A stretch of 64,000 bases of DNA. Source: Desulfotignum sp. (GTDB taxonomy: Bacteria > Desulfobacterota > Desulfobacteria > Desulfobacterales > Desulfobacteraceae). Of this stretch, positions 35,611 to 44,422 are shown piece by piece. The number at the start of each line of letters is the position of its first letter. Positions within the stretch are counted from its first letter, which is position 1. The translations under genes and the position numbers were made by a program. The stretch lies in assembly GCA_011390335.1 (NCBI GenBank), contig JAABSO010000012.1, positions 37,017 through 101,016 on the forward strand, written 5' to 3'. Under the pieces are notes generated by a model. That model ran no database searches. It was given only the letters and a program-made list of their open reading frames with translations, and was not told the DNA's origin.

Positions 35611-36114
35611 GTGGACCCCCTGGCCGGGATGACCCGGAAACAGCGGCAGCGGACCCTGCAGATCAGTCTGGGGTTCGGCATGCTGGTGGTGGTGATCCTG
35701 GTGGAGGTTCTGGCCATCTCCCCATCCGGGATCTATTCCTTTACCACAAACGGGTATCGGGCATTTAAAATCAATGCCCCCAAAAAACGGGTCCTGGCAG
35801 AAATCAACCATGTGCCGGCCATCAGAACCCTTGTCACCTGTGAGCCCCATTCCAGAACAGCCCTTGTCACCCGGCGCCACTTTGCCTATACAAACGAACT
35901 TGACACCGCAGATGTCTGGATCGCCCGGTACAGAAAGGAAAATGTGCTGATCTTTATGTTTCAGGATCAGGTTCTGGTCCGGATACTGCTGCTGAAAACA
36001 AGGTTCAACCGTGAGATATCTTCTCCTTTGTTTGACTCCTGCAGGCCGGATCTGCTGCAGAACGTGGACCGGTTCCTGGAAGAGCAGACCGCCCATGCTG
36101 TTTTTTATCATTAA
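35611..36114 (+). CDS. Hypothetical single-pass membrane protein
   Basis: I do not recognise this protein. The frame starts at a GTG (35611) or an ATG at 35629. It has a short basic head (MTRKQRQRTL), one transmembrane helix (ISLGFGMLVVVILVEVLAI) and an extracytoplasmic domain of about 120 residues with one Cys pair (TCEP and DSCRP). It follows the DJ-1 gene by 15 bases and is probably co-transcribed. Confidence 0.65.
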   Translation: MDPLAGMTRKQRQRTLQISLGFGMLVVVILVEVLAISPSGIYSFTTNGYRAFKINAPKKRVLAEINHVPAIRTLVTCEPHSRTALVTRRHFAYTNELDTADVWIARYRKENVLIFMFQDQVLVRILLLKTRFNREISSPLFDSCRPDLLQNVDRFLEEQTAHAVFYH

Positions 36115-36354
36115 ACCCGGAAGTTATTCGTGATAAAACATGCATTGAATGTTGGACCGGATTGCTGTATATCAGGGTGGGTTCATCAGGATGGGGGCAT
36201 CAAGATTTCAAGATGGGGTCAGGCTTGCGTTATTGCACTTTTGGTCTTGTGACAGACAGGTTTTCGATAAAAAGCGCAATAACACAAGTCCTGCTGTACT
36301 GACCCCGTTGTGCCGTTGTATGGGTGACCCTGTTGGAGATATTATACTAATGGT

Positions 36355-36495
36355 CATGCCCTATTGGGCACAACAAAATATGAAAGCTGTTAGCCATTAG
36401 CTGTTAGCTGTTAGTAATCAGCAGGGAAAAATTTGTAATTGTTGACTGGAAGCTGATAACTGAGTACTGACGCTGATGGCTTTCATATAAAAACA
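36355..36495 (-). repeat. Inverted copy of the REP-like/heptamer repeat
   Basis: ATGCCCTATTGGGCACAACAAAATATGAAAGC (36356-36387) is the reverse complement form of the unit near 1 kb. It is followed by 7-bp degenerate repeats of the GCTGTTA/GCTGATA type (36386-36477) and ends in GCTTTCATATAAAAAC (36479-36494). The preceding 36120-36350 holds no recognised gene. Confidence 0.65.
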
Positions 36496-36510
36496 GTTCA
36501 GGAAGGATGC

Positions 36511-37548
36511 ATGAAGCAGACAGACAATATAAAATCGACACGTATCGGGGTTGTGGGGGGCGGATCCTGGGGAACTGCCCTTGCCAAACTGCTGGCAGAT
36601 AAAGGCTTTGCCCTGGATTTCTGGGTATATGAACCTGAGGTGAAAGAACAGATTGAAACCTTTCGGGAAAATCGGGTGTTTCTGCCGGGGTTTCATCTGC
36701 CGGAATCCATTTGTCCCTCCAATGATATGGAAACCGTGGTGAAAGACAAAGACCTGGTGCTGGTGGTGGTGCCGTCCCATTGCATGCGGACCGTGGCATT
36801 GCAGATGAAGCCGTTTATTGCCGGGGATGCGGTGGTGATAAGTGCCTCCAAGGGTATTGAAAACAAGACCCACCTGACCATGACCGGTATTTTCGAAGAG
36901 ATTCTGGATCATATTTCTCCCAAAAACCTGGCAGTTCTGTCCGGACCCAGTTTTGCCAAGGAGGTGGCAGCAGGTATTCCCACGGTGGTAGCAGCTGCAT
37001 CCGTGGACCGGGAAGTGGCGCAGTTTGTCCAGTCTGTTTTTTCCTGTCCCACCTTCAGGGTGTATGTAAATGATGATCCCGTGGGCACCCAGATCGGCGG
37101 GGCCGTGAAAAATGTGCTGGCCATTGCCGCAGGCATCTGCGACGGCATGAACATGGGGCTGAACCCCAGGGCTGCGCTCATCACCCGGGGACTGACGGAG
37201 ATGAACCGCCTGGGCACCTGTCTGGGAGCTGATCCGCTGACCCTCTCGGGCCTGGCCGGGGTAGGGGACCTGCTGCTCACCTGCACCGGGGCCTTGAGCC
37301 GTAACTATACTGTGGGGATACAGATCGGCCAGGGCAAAAAGCTGGATGATATCATCTCGGAGATGCGCATGGTGGCTGAAGGGGTGAAAACCACCCGGTC
37401 CGTGTACAACCTGTCCCGTAAACTCGGGGTGGACCTGCCCATCTGCAATGAAGTCTACCATGTATTGTTTGAAGATCTTCCTGTGTCGGAAACCGTGCAG
37501 CGCCTCATGAACCGGTCCCTGAAACACGAGCTGGACGGGGTGGTGTAA
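36511..37548 (+). CDS. gpsA: Glycerol-3-phosphate dehydrogenase [NAD(P)+]
   Basis: GpsA reduces dihydroxyacetone phosphate to sn-glycerol 3-phosphate for phospholipid synthesis. The 345-residue protein has the Rossmann motif GVVGGGSWGTALAKLLADKG, LVVVPSHCMR, the catalytic Lys in LSGPSFAKEVAAGIPT, GAVKNVLAIAAGICDGM and the GVGDLLLTCTGALSRNY signature. GGAAGGATGC precedes the ATG. Length and motifs are all as expected. Confidence 0.96.
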   Translation: MKQTDNIKSTRIGVVGGGSWGTALAKLLADKGFALDFWVYEPEVKEQIETFRENRVFLPGFHLPESICPSNDMETVVKDKDLVLVVVPSHCMRTVALQMKPFIAGDAVVISASKGIENKTHLTMTGIFEEILDHISPKNLAVLSGPSFAKEVAAGIPTVVAAASVDREVAQFVQSVFSCPTFRVYVNDDPVGTQIGGAVKNVLAIAAGICDGMNMGLNPRAALITRGLTEMNRLGTCLGADPLTLSGLAGVGDLLLTCTGALSRNYTVGIQIGQGKKLDDIISEMRMVAEGVKTTRSVYNLSRKLGVDLPICNEVYHVLFEDLPVSETVQRLMNRSLKHELDGVV

Positions 37549-37631
37549 AAGCCTGTGCAAATGTATGCCGGTATGAAAACGGGGCCGGCATTCTGGAAAG
37601 ACCATCGGTAAAAAAAATTTAAGGAGGCAGT

Positions 37632-37835
37632 ATGCCCTACGTCAACATCAAGATTACAAAGGAAGGGGCCACCAAAGAGCAGAAAGCCGATCTGATCCAG
37701 GGGGTGACCAGGCTGCTGGCGGATGTGCTGGGAAAAAATCCCGCCACCACCTTTGTGACCATCGAAGAGGTGGACACCGATAACTGGGGTGTGGGCGGCA
37801 TCCCGGTCACTGAGCTGCGAAAGCAGCAAAAGTAA
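37632..37835 (+). CDS. 4-oxalocrotonate tautomerase-family enzyme
   Basis: The 67-residue protein begins MPYVNIKITKEGATKEQ: after Met removal Pro1 is the catalytic base of the tautomerase superfamily. Conserved Lys/Arg segments and the TFVTIEEV strand fit the 4-OT group (usual length 60-75). AAGGAGGCAGT precedes the ATG. Its substrate is unknown; the group acts in aromatic and other enol-ketone conversions. Confidence 0.9.
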   Translation: MPYVNIKITKEGATKEQKADLIQGVTRLLADVLGKNPATTFVTIEEVDTDNWGVGGIPVTELRKQQK

Positions 37836-37861
37836 TCTGTCACTGCCCAAAGCCCTATACC

Positions 37862-38710
37862 ATGGCGTTCTCCATCCGTGACAGCTTGGGCCTGTGCGGC
37901 CCGGGCGTAATCTGTTTGATCGGTGCCGGCGGCAAAACCAGCCTGATGTTCGGTCTGGCCCGGGAACTGGCAGGTGCCGGCAGCACTGTTCTTACCACCA
38001 CCACCACCAATGTGCATTTTCCTTCAAAAAAACAGTCTGCCGTCACCCTGGTGTCAGACACTGCGCAAGACCTTGCTGCCCGGAGCGCATCTTTTTTGAA
38101 GGACCACCGCCACCTGTCCGCCGGCAGCCTGCATGTGCCGGGTACCGGCAAACTCAAGGGATTTGCCGCCCCGGTCATAGATGAGATATGGCATACCGGC
38201 TGCTTTGACTGGGTCATTGTGGAGGCGGACGGGTCCCGGCAGCTGCCCATCAAGGCCAGCGACACCCATGAACCGGTGATGCCCTCGGTCACTACTGCGG
38301 TTATCCATGTCACCGGCCTGGATGCCCTCAACACCCCCCTGGATGACGACCATGTCCACCGGTCCGCCATATTTTCCCGCAACACCGGCCTGTCTTTGGG
38401 AAGCCTTGTGGATATTTCTGCCATGGCAGGATCCTGTGTTCTGGAGATTCAAAAAGCCTGTGCCCTGGCCGGATCTGATCCGGCCGCTGTTGTCTGTCTC
38501 AACAAGGCAGATGGCCCGGACCGGGTGGCAGCCGGCCATGCGGTTGCCGCCAGGCTGAAAAAAAAACGGCAGGACATGCAAAAAAACCATGTCCAAAAAA
38601 GCGTGGGAAAACACCCCTTTGACTATAATCAGTCCTACCCATGGCCGGACCGGGTGGTGATTGCCAGCCTGGTAGACCCGGACCCGGTCAAGGGCGTGGT
38701 GGTCCTGTGA
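37862..38710 (+). CDS. yqeC: YqeC-like selenium-dependent molybdenum hydroxylase accessory protein
   Basis: The 282-residue protein has a P-loop (LIGAGGKTSLMFGLARELA), the polythreonine strand VLTTTTTNVHFP, a WVIVEADGSRQLPIK segment and VVCLNKAD. These match YqeC, which occurs with MocA-type and XDH-family genes and is linked to maturation of selenium-dependent molybdenum hydroxylases. Its TGA overlaps the ATG of the next gene (TGATG). The enzyme it serves is not adjacent; the IorAB-type hydroxylase at 56.6-59.3 kb is a candidate. Confidence 0.85.
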   Translation: MAFSIRDSLGLCGPGVICLIGAGGKTSLMFGLARELAGAGSTVLTTTTTNVHFPSKKQSAVTLVSDTAQDLAARSASFLKDHRHLSAGSLHVPGTGKLKGFAAPVIDEIWHTGCFDWVIVEADGSRQLPIKASDTHEPVMPSVTTAVIHVTGLDALNTPLDDDHVHRSAIFSRNTGLSLGSLVDISAMAGSCVLEIQKACALAGSDPAAVVCLNKADGPDRVAAGHAVAARLKKKRQDMQKNHVQKSVGKHPFDYNQSYPWPDRVVIASLVDPDPVKGVVVL

Positions 38711-39357
38711 TGACAGGTAGGTCAAAGTCCTGCAAAAAGCCGGTTGCCGGCATCATCCTGGCTGCCGGGTGCGGATCACGCATGGGCACCACCAAACAAC
38801 TGCTGCCCTTTGAAAACACAACTATCCTGGGCCGGGTGGTCGCCACGGCCAATGCATCCATGCTGGATGACATAATACTGGTTCTGGGATTTGAATCCGG
38901 CCGAATCCGCCGTTCCCTGGACCTGACCCATCCCGGCATGACCGGCATTCACGTGATCGAAAATCCCGACTGGAACAAAGGCCAGTCCTTTTCAGTGGCT
39001 GCCGGTCTCAAGGCCCTGCCGGAGGACTTTGGCGGCGCATTGTTTATTCTGGGGGACCAGCCCCTGGTCATGGCCCGGACCATCAACAGCCTGGTAACAG
39101 CATTCCAGACCACGGACAACTGGATCCTGGTGCCCCGGTTTCAGGGGAAAAGGGGCAATCCCGTGCTGGTGGCAGAACCTTTGTTTTCGCATCTTGCCTC
39201 TCCGGCAGGCGATGCCGGGGCCAGGGTGCTGTTCAAGGAGTTTGCGCACCGGATGCAGAGCATTGCAGTTGCAGATCCCGGGATTCTCAAGGATGTGGAC
39301 ACGCCGGAAGATTACACAAAACTTGCAGCCGCCCGGGATGAATCTGCAACACCATGA
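38710..39357 (+). CDS. mocA: MocA-like molybdenum cofactor cytidylyltransferase
   Basis: The 215-residue nucleotidyltransferase has IILAAGCGSRMGTTKQLLPF (the NTP-binding and Lys motif), NPDWNKGQSFSVAAGL and FILGDQPLVMA. MocA adds CMP to molybdopterin to make the molybdopterin cytosine dinucleotide used by xanthine dehydrogenase-family enzymes. The pairing with yqeC supports this. The start overlaps the yqeC stop by 1 base, so the two are translationally coupled. Confidence 0.88.
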   Translation: MTGRSKSCKKPVAGIILAAGCGSRMGTTKQLLPFENTTILGRVVATANASMLDDIILVLGFESGRIRRSLDLTHPGMTGIHVIENPDWNKGQSFSVAAGLKALPEDFGGALFILGDQPLVMARTINSLVTAFQTTDNWILVPRFQGKRGNPVLVAEPLFSHLASPAGDAGARVLFKEFAHRMQSIAVADPGILKDVDTPEDYTKLAAARDESATP

Positions 39358-39380
39358 CCATATAATGAGAGGGAAAGCAT

Positions 39381-39908
39381 ATGATACGGTCCTTCAGGGG
39401 CAAAACACCGCGCATTGCCGCATCTGCGTTTGTGGATGACACGGCAGTGCTTATCGGAGATGTGGAGATCGGCGAGGAATCCAGTGTCTGGCCGGGTGCG
39501 GTGATCCGGGCCGACCTGGGGAAAATCACCATCGGCAGACAAAGCATTGTGGAGGACAACTGCGTCATCCACGCCGGTGCCCCCGGCGGCAGAGACGGAG
39601 ATGTTACCATTGGTGACCGGGTGGTCATCGGCCACGGGGCAGTGCTCAACTGCCGGTCCATCGGCAATTACGTGCTCATCGGCATGAACGCCACCCTGCT
39701 CCATGAAGCCTGCATCGGCGATTTCTGCCTCATCGGCGCCGCCGCCCTGGTGGGGGCCGGCAAAACCATCCCGGATTATTCCCTGGTGTTCGGCGCCCCC
39801 GGGAAGATCAAGGGCCGGCCGTCCGAAGAGCAGCTCTGGTGGGCCAAAAGCGCATATGAAGAATACAAACCCTTGATTGAGGCGTTTAAAAAGGCCCAAA
39901 CCGGGTAA
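39381..39908 (+). CDS. Gamma-carbonic anhydrase-like hexapeptide-repeat protein with altered metal site
   Basis: The 175-residue protein is a left-handed beta-helix of the YrdA/Cam family: AVLIGDVEIGEESSVWPGAVIR, IGRQSIVEDNCVIHAG, IGDRVVIGHGAVLNC, IGNYVLIGMNATLL. Two of the usual zinc histidines are present (CVIHAG, IGHG). At the third position, where relatives have GHxxxxH, this sequence has GHGAVLN, so the third ligand is Asn. Carbonic anhydrase activity is therefore uncertain. AGGGAAAG precedes the ATG. Confidence 0.85.
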   Translation: MIRSFRGKTPRIAASAFVDDTAVLIGDVEIGEESSVWPGAVIRADLGKITIGRQSIVEDNCVIHAGAPGGRDGDVTIGDRVVIGHGAVLNCRSIGNYVLIGMNATLLHEACIGDFCLIGAAALVGAGKTIPDYSLVFGAPGKIKGRPSEEQLWWAKSAYEEYKPLIEAFKKAQTG

Positions 39909-40013
39909 GTCGTATCAGCCCGGAAACGGTGCACAATCCCCGGCTGCATGATGGCAATGATCCGGTGCCATCAATTGGGAAAATAAAGAAAACGGGTAGG
40001 CTGACAGAATGAT

Positions 40014-40553
40014 TCACCGCAGAAGTTCCACATGGGCGGCATACCCGGTCCGGCTGAAATTAGGTGAGCATCCATTCATGAACCCATGCAGATATGGGGT
40101 CCTGTGAACCGTGACATTTTGTTTGCACGACAGGGCCGCTGCCAGGTCATCAATGCTGAACCCCGGCTCCATTTTGGGGAGTATGTGTTCGATCCGGATG
40201 TGGGGCACAATATCTGTTGCATGCCTGATCTGGGAGCCATAAAAGCACACGGCGCGGCCGATTTTTTCCGGGACCAGCGTTTCCGAAAGCCGCCAGATGG
40301 CGGAAGCCCCCACACTGAAACCAATCAGGACACTGACCCGGGGGATTTCAGCCAGACGTGATGACAGTATTTCTTGATAAGCGCGTATACCGACATCGGC
40401 CATGAAATGCGCATACGCGAGGGGCTCGGTGTGAAAGCCCATCTGTTGTCCCCCATAGGGATCGATGATGTCCATCACTGATCCGATGGCTCCGGCAAGA
40501 TCCTCCAGGGCTGGGGTTCTGCCGAATATGTCTGTTACGATCACCTTACCCAT
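40014..40553 (-). CDS. Dienelactone hydrolase-like alpha/beta hydrolase
   Basis: The 179-residue protein has the nucleophile elbow LIGFSVGASAIWRL (G-F-S-V-G), a FYGSQIRHATDIVP segment and a late TPYLHGFMN histidine, consistent with a small dienelactone hydrolase-type fold. Length is slightly short for the family (usual 200-250), but the triad candidates are present. The substrate is unknown. A 58-residue frame upstream overlaps its start by 8 bases, so it is probably translated with it. Confidence 0.8.
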   Translation of the reverse strand: MGKVIVTDIFGRTPALEDLAGAIGSVMDIIDPYGGQQMGFHTEPLAYAHFMADVGIRAYQEILSSRLAEIPRVSVLIGFSVGASAIWRLSETLVPEKIGRAVCFYGSQIRHATDIVPHIRIEHILPKMEPGFSIDDLAAALSCKQNVTVHRTPYLHGFMNGCSPNFSRTGYAAHVELLR

Positions 40554-40722
40554 TTTTCAGGTCAGCCAGCTGTTTCATCAGGTCATCATATTCATCTTCA
40601 TAGGCCAGAAGGTCCATCATCACCGGCGGTTTGACGGAGTGGGCCGGCAGCCGATCTTTGGTTAACCTGATCAGGATTTCCAGTTCCGCCATCCTCTTTT
40701 TGATCTCTTCCTCGGTTCTCAA
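40546..40722 (-). CDS. Small helical acidic protein upstream of the hydrolase
   Basis: On the minus strand a TTG at 40722, with GGAGG 11 bases upstream, starts a 58-residue frame: RTEEEIKKRMAELEILIR, then TKDRLPAHSVKPPVMMDLL, then a tail ending QLADLKNG. An in-frame TAG lies just upstream of the TTG, so the start is bounded; an internal ATG is another option. The stop overlaps the hydrolase start by 8 bases. Predicted helices and charge pattern look protein-like. No family recognised. Confidence 0.55.
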   Translation of the reverse strand: MRTEEEIKKRMAELEILIRLTKDRLPAHSVKPPVMMDLLAYEDEYDDLMKQLADLKNG

Positions 40723-40741
40723 GGGTGTCTATGCCTCCTGT

Positions 40742-40825
40742 GTTTAGTTCCTTACTCCTCAGTTCCTGTCAAAAAAAATAATAAAATGAGGAAAGGTAAT
40801 TGGGTTGCGGGTTTCCCGCGTTAGG
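40742..40825 (-). repeat. Dispersed intergenic repeat, family A, copy 2 (inverted)
   Basis: On the minus strand this reads CCTAACGCGGGAAACCCGCAACCCA, then TCCTCATTTTATTATTTTTTTTGACAG, then GAACTGAGGAGTAAGGAACTAAAC. It matches copies at 5071-5158 and 46794-46873. The GCGGG-AAA-CCCGC core can form a hairpin. Confidence 0.75.
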
Positions 40826-40920
40826 TTTTTATCGACGCAATTATATCACAAAACTGATTGAAAGTGTCGATGTTGTCCAAAAGGGCCTACCATCAAAATT
40901 TCCCGAGGCAAGAAAGCGAA

Positions 40921-40978
40921 TTTATTCCTCTTGATAAGGATAAAAAATTGTATTTTTGTCCTTATCAAGAGGAATAAA
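40921..40978. repeat. Perfect 20-bp inverted repeat, extendable to a 26-bp hairpin
   Basis: TTTATTCCTCTTGATAAGGA (40921-40940) and TCCTTATCAAGAGGAATAAA (40959-40978) are exact inverted copies, and the intervening bases extend the stem by six pairs around a 6-base loop. It lies about 210 bases upstream of glnS. It is too A+T rich to be an ordinary terminator. It may be a mobile-element end or an RNA stem. Confidence 0.85.
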
Positions 40979-41188
40979 ACTCCTTTCCGCAGAAATATCG
41001 CCATCCCTGAGAAGAGGGCCATTACAACCCCGATAATTTATCTCTTTCAACCAGATTTGGAATATGGTATTGATAAAAGTTTTAAATGCATGACCATACT
41101 TGGTGACAGCCGCTGCGGCATGGGGTGCTGAAAAAGCATGCGGCATGGGGATAACAGGCAAAAATGCCTGCTGACAAAAGAGGGGACA

Positions 41189-42868
41189 ATGGAAGAGACG
41201 ATCAACAGAGGCCATTTTATTGAAACCATTATCCGGCAGGATGTGGAAAACCGTAAAAACGACGGCCGGGTGGCCACCCGGTTTCCGCCGGAACCCAACG
41301 GATATCTGCACATCGGCCATGCCAAATCCATCTGCCTGAATTTTAATATGGCCAAAAAATTTTCCGGACACTGCAACCTGCGGTTTGATGATTCCAACCC
41401 GGCCAAGGAAAAACAGATCTATATCGATTCCATTGAATCCACGGTGCACTGGCTTGGATTTGATTATGGCACCGCATTGTTTGCCTCGGATTATTTTGAC
41501 CGGCTTTACGGATTTGCCGAAGAACTCATTGAAAAAGGTCTGGCCTATGTGTGCAGCCTGCCGGGAGAAGAGATCCGAGCATACCGGGGCACCTTGACAG
41601 AACCAGGGAAAAACAGCCCGTTCCGGGATCGGTCCGTGGCAGAGAACCTGGACCTGTTTGCGCGCATGAAAAACGGTGCGTTTGAAGAGGGGGAACACAC
41701 CCTGCGGGCCAAGATCGATATGGCCTCCCCCAACATCAACCTGCGGGATCCTGTGATCTTTCGCATCAAAAAAGCCCCCCATCCCAGAACCGGGGACAAA
41801 TGGTGCATCTATCCCATGTATGATTTTACCCACTGCGTGTCCGATGCCCTGGAAGGCATTACCCATTCCTTGTGCAGTCTGGAATTTGAAGACCACCGGC
41901 CCCTGTATGACTGGTACCTGGACAATCTGTCCGTGCCCTGTCATCCCCAGCAGATCGAATTCGCCCGCATGAACATAAACTATACCGTGTTGTCCAAGCG
42001 AAAACTGCAGCTGCTGGTGGATCAGGGCCATGTGGCGGGCTGGGACGATCCCCGGCTGCCCTCCCTCGAAGGGATGCGGCGGCGGGGCTATACCCCGGCT
42101 GCCATCAGAAAATTCTGTGACACCATCAGTGTGTCCAAAAAGGAAAGCCGCATCGACGTGGGCCTGCTGGAATCCTGCCTCAGGGATGACCTCAATGAAA
42201 CCGCCCCCCGGGCCATGGGGGTGCTGCGGCCGTTGAAGGTGATCATTGAAAACTATCCGGAAGACAAAGTAGAAACCCTTTCCGCCATGGTCCATCCCCA
42301 GAAACCGGAGATGGGCACCCGGGAAATTACTTTTTCCAAAGAGATCTATGTGGAGCAGGAGGATTTCATGGAAGATCCCCCGAAAAAATTCTTCCGCCTG
42401 GGGCCGGGCCGGGAAGTGCGGCTGCGCAATGCCTATTATGTAACCTGCAGGGAAGTGATCAAGGATGAAAAGGGCGATATCACCGCCCTGATCTGCACCT
42501 ATGATCCGGAGACCCGCGGCGGCAACGCCCCGGACGGCAGAAAGGTGAAAGGCACCATCCACTGGGTAAATGCAAAAGACTGCCTGTCCGCCCGGGTACG
42601 GCTCTATGACCGGCTGTTCACCCAGGAGGACCCGGAAAAAGGGGGGCAGGATTTTACACAGAACCTGAACCCGGCATCTCTGGAAACCTTAGGTGACTGC
42701 AAACTGGAAAAAAATCTTTCCAAAGCCCGGCCTGAAAAGGTGTTCCAGTTTGAGCGCCTGGGTTATTTCTGCCTGGATGCCAAAGACAGCACGGATAGGG
42801 CACCGGTGTTCAACCGCACCGTGACCCTGCGGGACACCTGGGCCAAAGTGACGGGAAAAAAAAGATAA
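41189..42868 (+). CDS. glnS: Glutaminyl-tRNA synthetase
   Basis: The class I synthetase charges tRNA-Gln. It has [15 protein letters not shown] (HIGH motif), [11 protein letters not shown], the VLSKRKL (KMSKS-equivalent) segment, and two anticodon-binding beta-barrels in the C-terminal half. The 559-residue length is standard. The ATG at 41189 has GAGGGGACA upstream and matches the family N-terminus ([11 protein letters not shown]). The 300 bases upstream contain the long inverted repeat and no gene. Confidence 0.96.
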   Translation: MEETINRGHFIETIIRQDVENRKNDGRVATRFPPEPNGYLHIGHAKSICLNFNMAKKFSGHCNLRFDDSNPAKEKQIYIDSIESTVHWLGFDYGTALFASDYFDRLYGFAEELIEKGLAYVCSLPGEEIRAYRGTLTEPGKNSPFRDRSVAENLDLFARMKNGAFEEGEHTLRAKIDMASPNINLRDPVIFRIKKAPHPRTGDKWCIYPMYDFTHCVSDALEGITHSLCSLEFEDHRPLYDWYLDNLSVPCHPQQIEFARMNINYTVLSKRKLQLLVDQGHVAGWDDPRLPSLEGMRRRGYTPAAIRKFCDTISVSKKESRIDVGLLESCLRDDLNETAPRAMGVLRPLKVIIENYPEDKVETLSAMVHPQKPEMGTREITFSKEIYVEQEDFMEDPPKKFFRLGPGREVRLRNAYYVTCREVIKDEKGDITALICTYDPETRGGNAPDGRKVKGTIHWVNAKDCLSARVRLYDRLFTQEDPEKGGQDFTQNLNPASLETLGDCKLEKNLSKARPEKVFQFERLGYFCLDAKDSTDRAPVFNRTVTLRDTWAKVTGKKR

Positions 42869-42905
42869 TGAATAAAACCATATGACAACGGTTGGGAGGC
42901 AGATA

Positions 42906-44354
42906 ATGATCGACCGGATGCAGCGGCTCTCTTTTCAGGACCTGACCCGGATTCACGACGCATCCATGAATATCCTGCGCCACACCGGCATCGACTTCAA
43001 CCATGAGCGCATTGCCGGCATGTTCAAATCCCGCGGGTTTGACACCCACGGTACCCGGGTCTATTTCAAAGAAACCGATATCTACAACGCCCTTTCCACC
43101 ACAGTACCCGCGTTTACGCTTTATGCCAGAAATCCGGCGAAAAACGTGACCATCGGCGGCCCGGAGGGATTTGTTTTCATTCCCACGGGCGGGGCCACCA
43201 GTATCGCCGGCACCGACGGCACCCAGCGCCCGGCCACCTTGGCGGATTTTACGGCATGCTGTAAACTTGTCCAGACCTCGGACCAGGTGGATATGGGCGG
43301 GTATCTCATGGTCCAGCCCACGGACCTGCCCGGGGAAACAGCCAACCTGGACATGATGCTGGCTTACATGACCCTGTGCGACAAACCCGTTTTCGGGGCA
43401 TCCGGCAGTGGCCAGGAAGCAGCAGATGTTCTGGAGATGGCCGCCATTATCTTCGGCGGCCGGGAAAAGATGCTGGACATGCCGGTGGTGGCGGCCGTGG
43501 CCAATACCCTGTCCCCTCTGCGGTTTTCAAAAGAAGAGGGGGATGTGATCCTGCAGATGGCCGGATGGCGCCAGCCTGTGGTGATTTCCAACATGATCCT
43601 GGCCGGGATCAGCGGCCCGGTTTCCCTGCCGGAACTGCTGGCCTTAGAGAACGCGGAAGTGCTGGCCGGCATGGTGCTCACCCAGCTGGTGAGTCCTGGC
43701 ACCCCGGTGTTGTACGGGTCATCTTCCGCGCCCATTGACATGCGCACCATGGTGTCGGCCGTGGGCACCTCCGAAGCGGTCAAGATCGCCAGTGCCACCG
43801 CCCAGATGGCCGGGTTCTACAACCTGCCCTGCCGGGCCGGGGGCAGCCTCACCGACGCCCATCTGCCCGATGCCCAGGCACTGGCCGAAGGCACCCTCAT
43901 GCTCTCCACAGTGGTGCGCAACGGGGCACATTTCATCTACCATGCCTGCGGCCAGATGGGATCCTATATCTCCATGGGGTATGAAAAATGGCTCCTGGAC
44001 GAGGAGATCTGCCGTATGGTGAGAAACATCCTGACCCCGATGATCCCTGCCGGGGACATCATTGACACGGACCTGGTGAACCAGGTGGGCATCGGGGGCC
44101 AGTACCTGACACATCCCTCCACTTTCCAGAAGTTCCGGAACCTGTCCGCCTCAAGGCTGTTCAACCGCAAAGATTATGCCCGGTGGCACAAAGGCGGGGC
44201 CAGGCGGGTGGAAGACCAGGCATATGATACCCTGGGCCCCCGGCTGGAAAGTTATGAAAAACCACCCATCGACCAGGGGATCGCGGATGCCCTGACCGCC
44301 TATGTGGCCGCCAGGAAATTCAACAGCCAGCCTGTGGCCAACCTGTTGACCTGA
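42906..44354 (+). CDS. MttB-superfamily methyltransferase lacking pyrrolysine
   Basis: The 482-residue protein belongs to the trimethylamine methyltransferase (MttB) superfamily: TGIDFNHERIAGMFKSRGF, FTLYARNPAKNVTIGG, FIPTGGATSIAG and the LSTVVRNGAHFIYHACGQ segment. There is no in-frame UAG, so it lacks the pyrrolysine of archaeal MttB and resembles MtgB-type methyltransferases, which demethylate glycine betaine or other quaternary amines to a corrinoid protein. GGGAGGCAGATA precedes the ATG. No corrinoid protein gene is adjacent. Confidence 0.88.
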   Translation: MIDRMQRLSFQDLTRIHDASMNILRHTGIDFNHERIAGMFKSRGFDTHGTRVYFKETDIYNALSTTVPAFTLYARNPAKNVTIGGPEGFVFIPTGGATSIAGTDGTQRPATLADFTACCKLVQTSDQVDMGGYLMVQPTDLPGETANLDMMLAYMTLCDKPVFGASGSGQEAADVLEMAAIIFGGREKMLDMPVVAAVANTLSPLRFSKEEGDVILQMAGWRQPVVISNMILAGISGPVSLPELLALENAEVLAGMVLTQLVSPGTPVLYGSSSAPIDMRTMVSAVGTSEAVKIASATAQMAGFYNLPCRAGGSLTDAHLPDAQALAEGTLMLSTVVRNGAHFIYHACGQMGSYISMGYEKWLLDEEICRMVRNILTPMIPAGDIIDTDLVNQVGIGGQYLTHPSTFQKFRNLSASRLFNRKDYARWHKGGARRVEDQAYDTLGPRLESYEKPPIDQGIADALTAYVAARKFNSQPVANLLT

Positions 44355-44422
44355 CGGGGAATTATTGACAATACGTGGCCGGTGCTTACCATTATCTAAA
44401 TAGATGATTAAGGAGACACCCC

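Noticed and set aside
40922..42562. 546-codon open frame on the minus strand
   Set aside because: It lies opposite glnS, has His/Gly/Pro-rich composition typical of antisense frames, and shows no domain or ribosome-binding site.
42906..44354. Pyrrolysine codon in the MttB homologue
   Set aside because: The frame is uninterrupted with no in-frame TAG, so it is the non-Pyl type.
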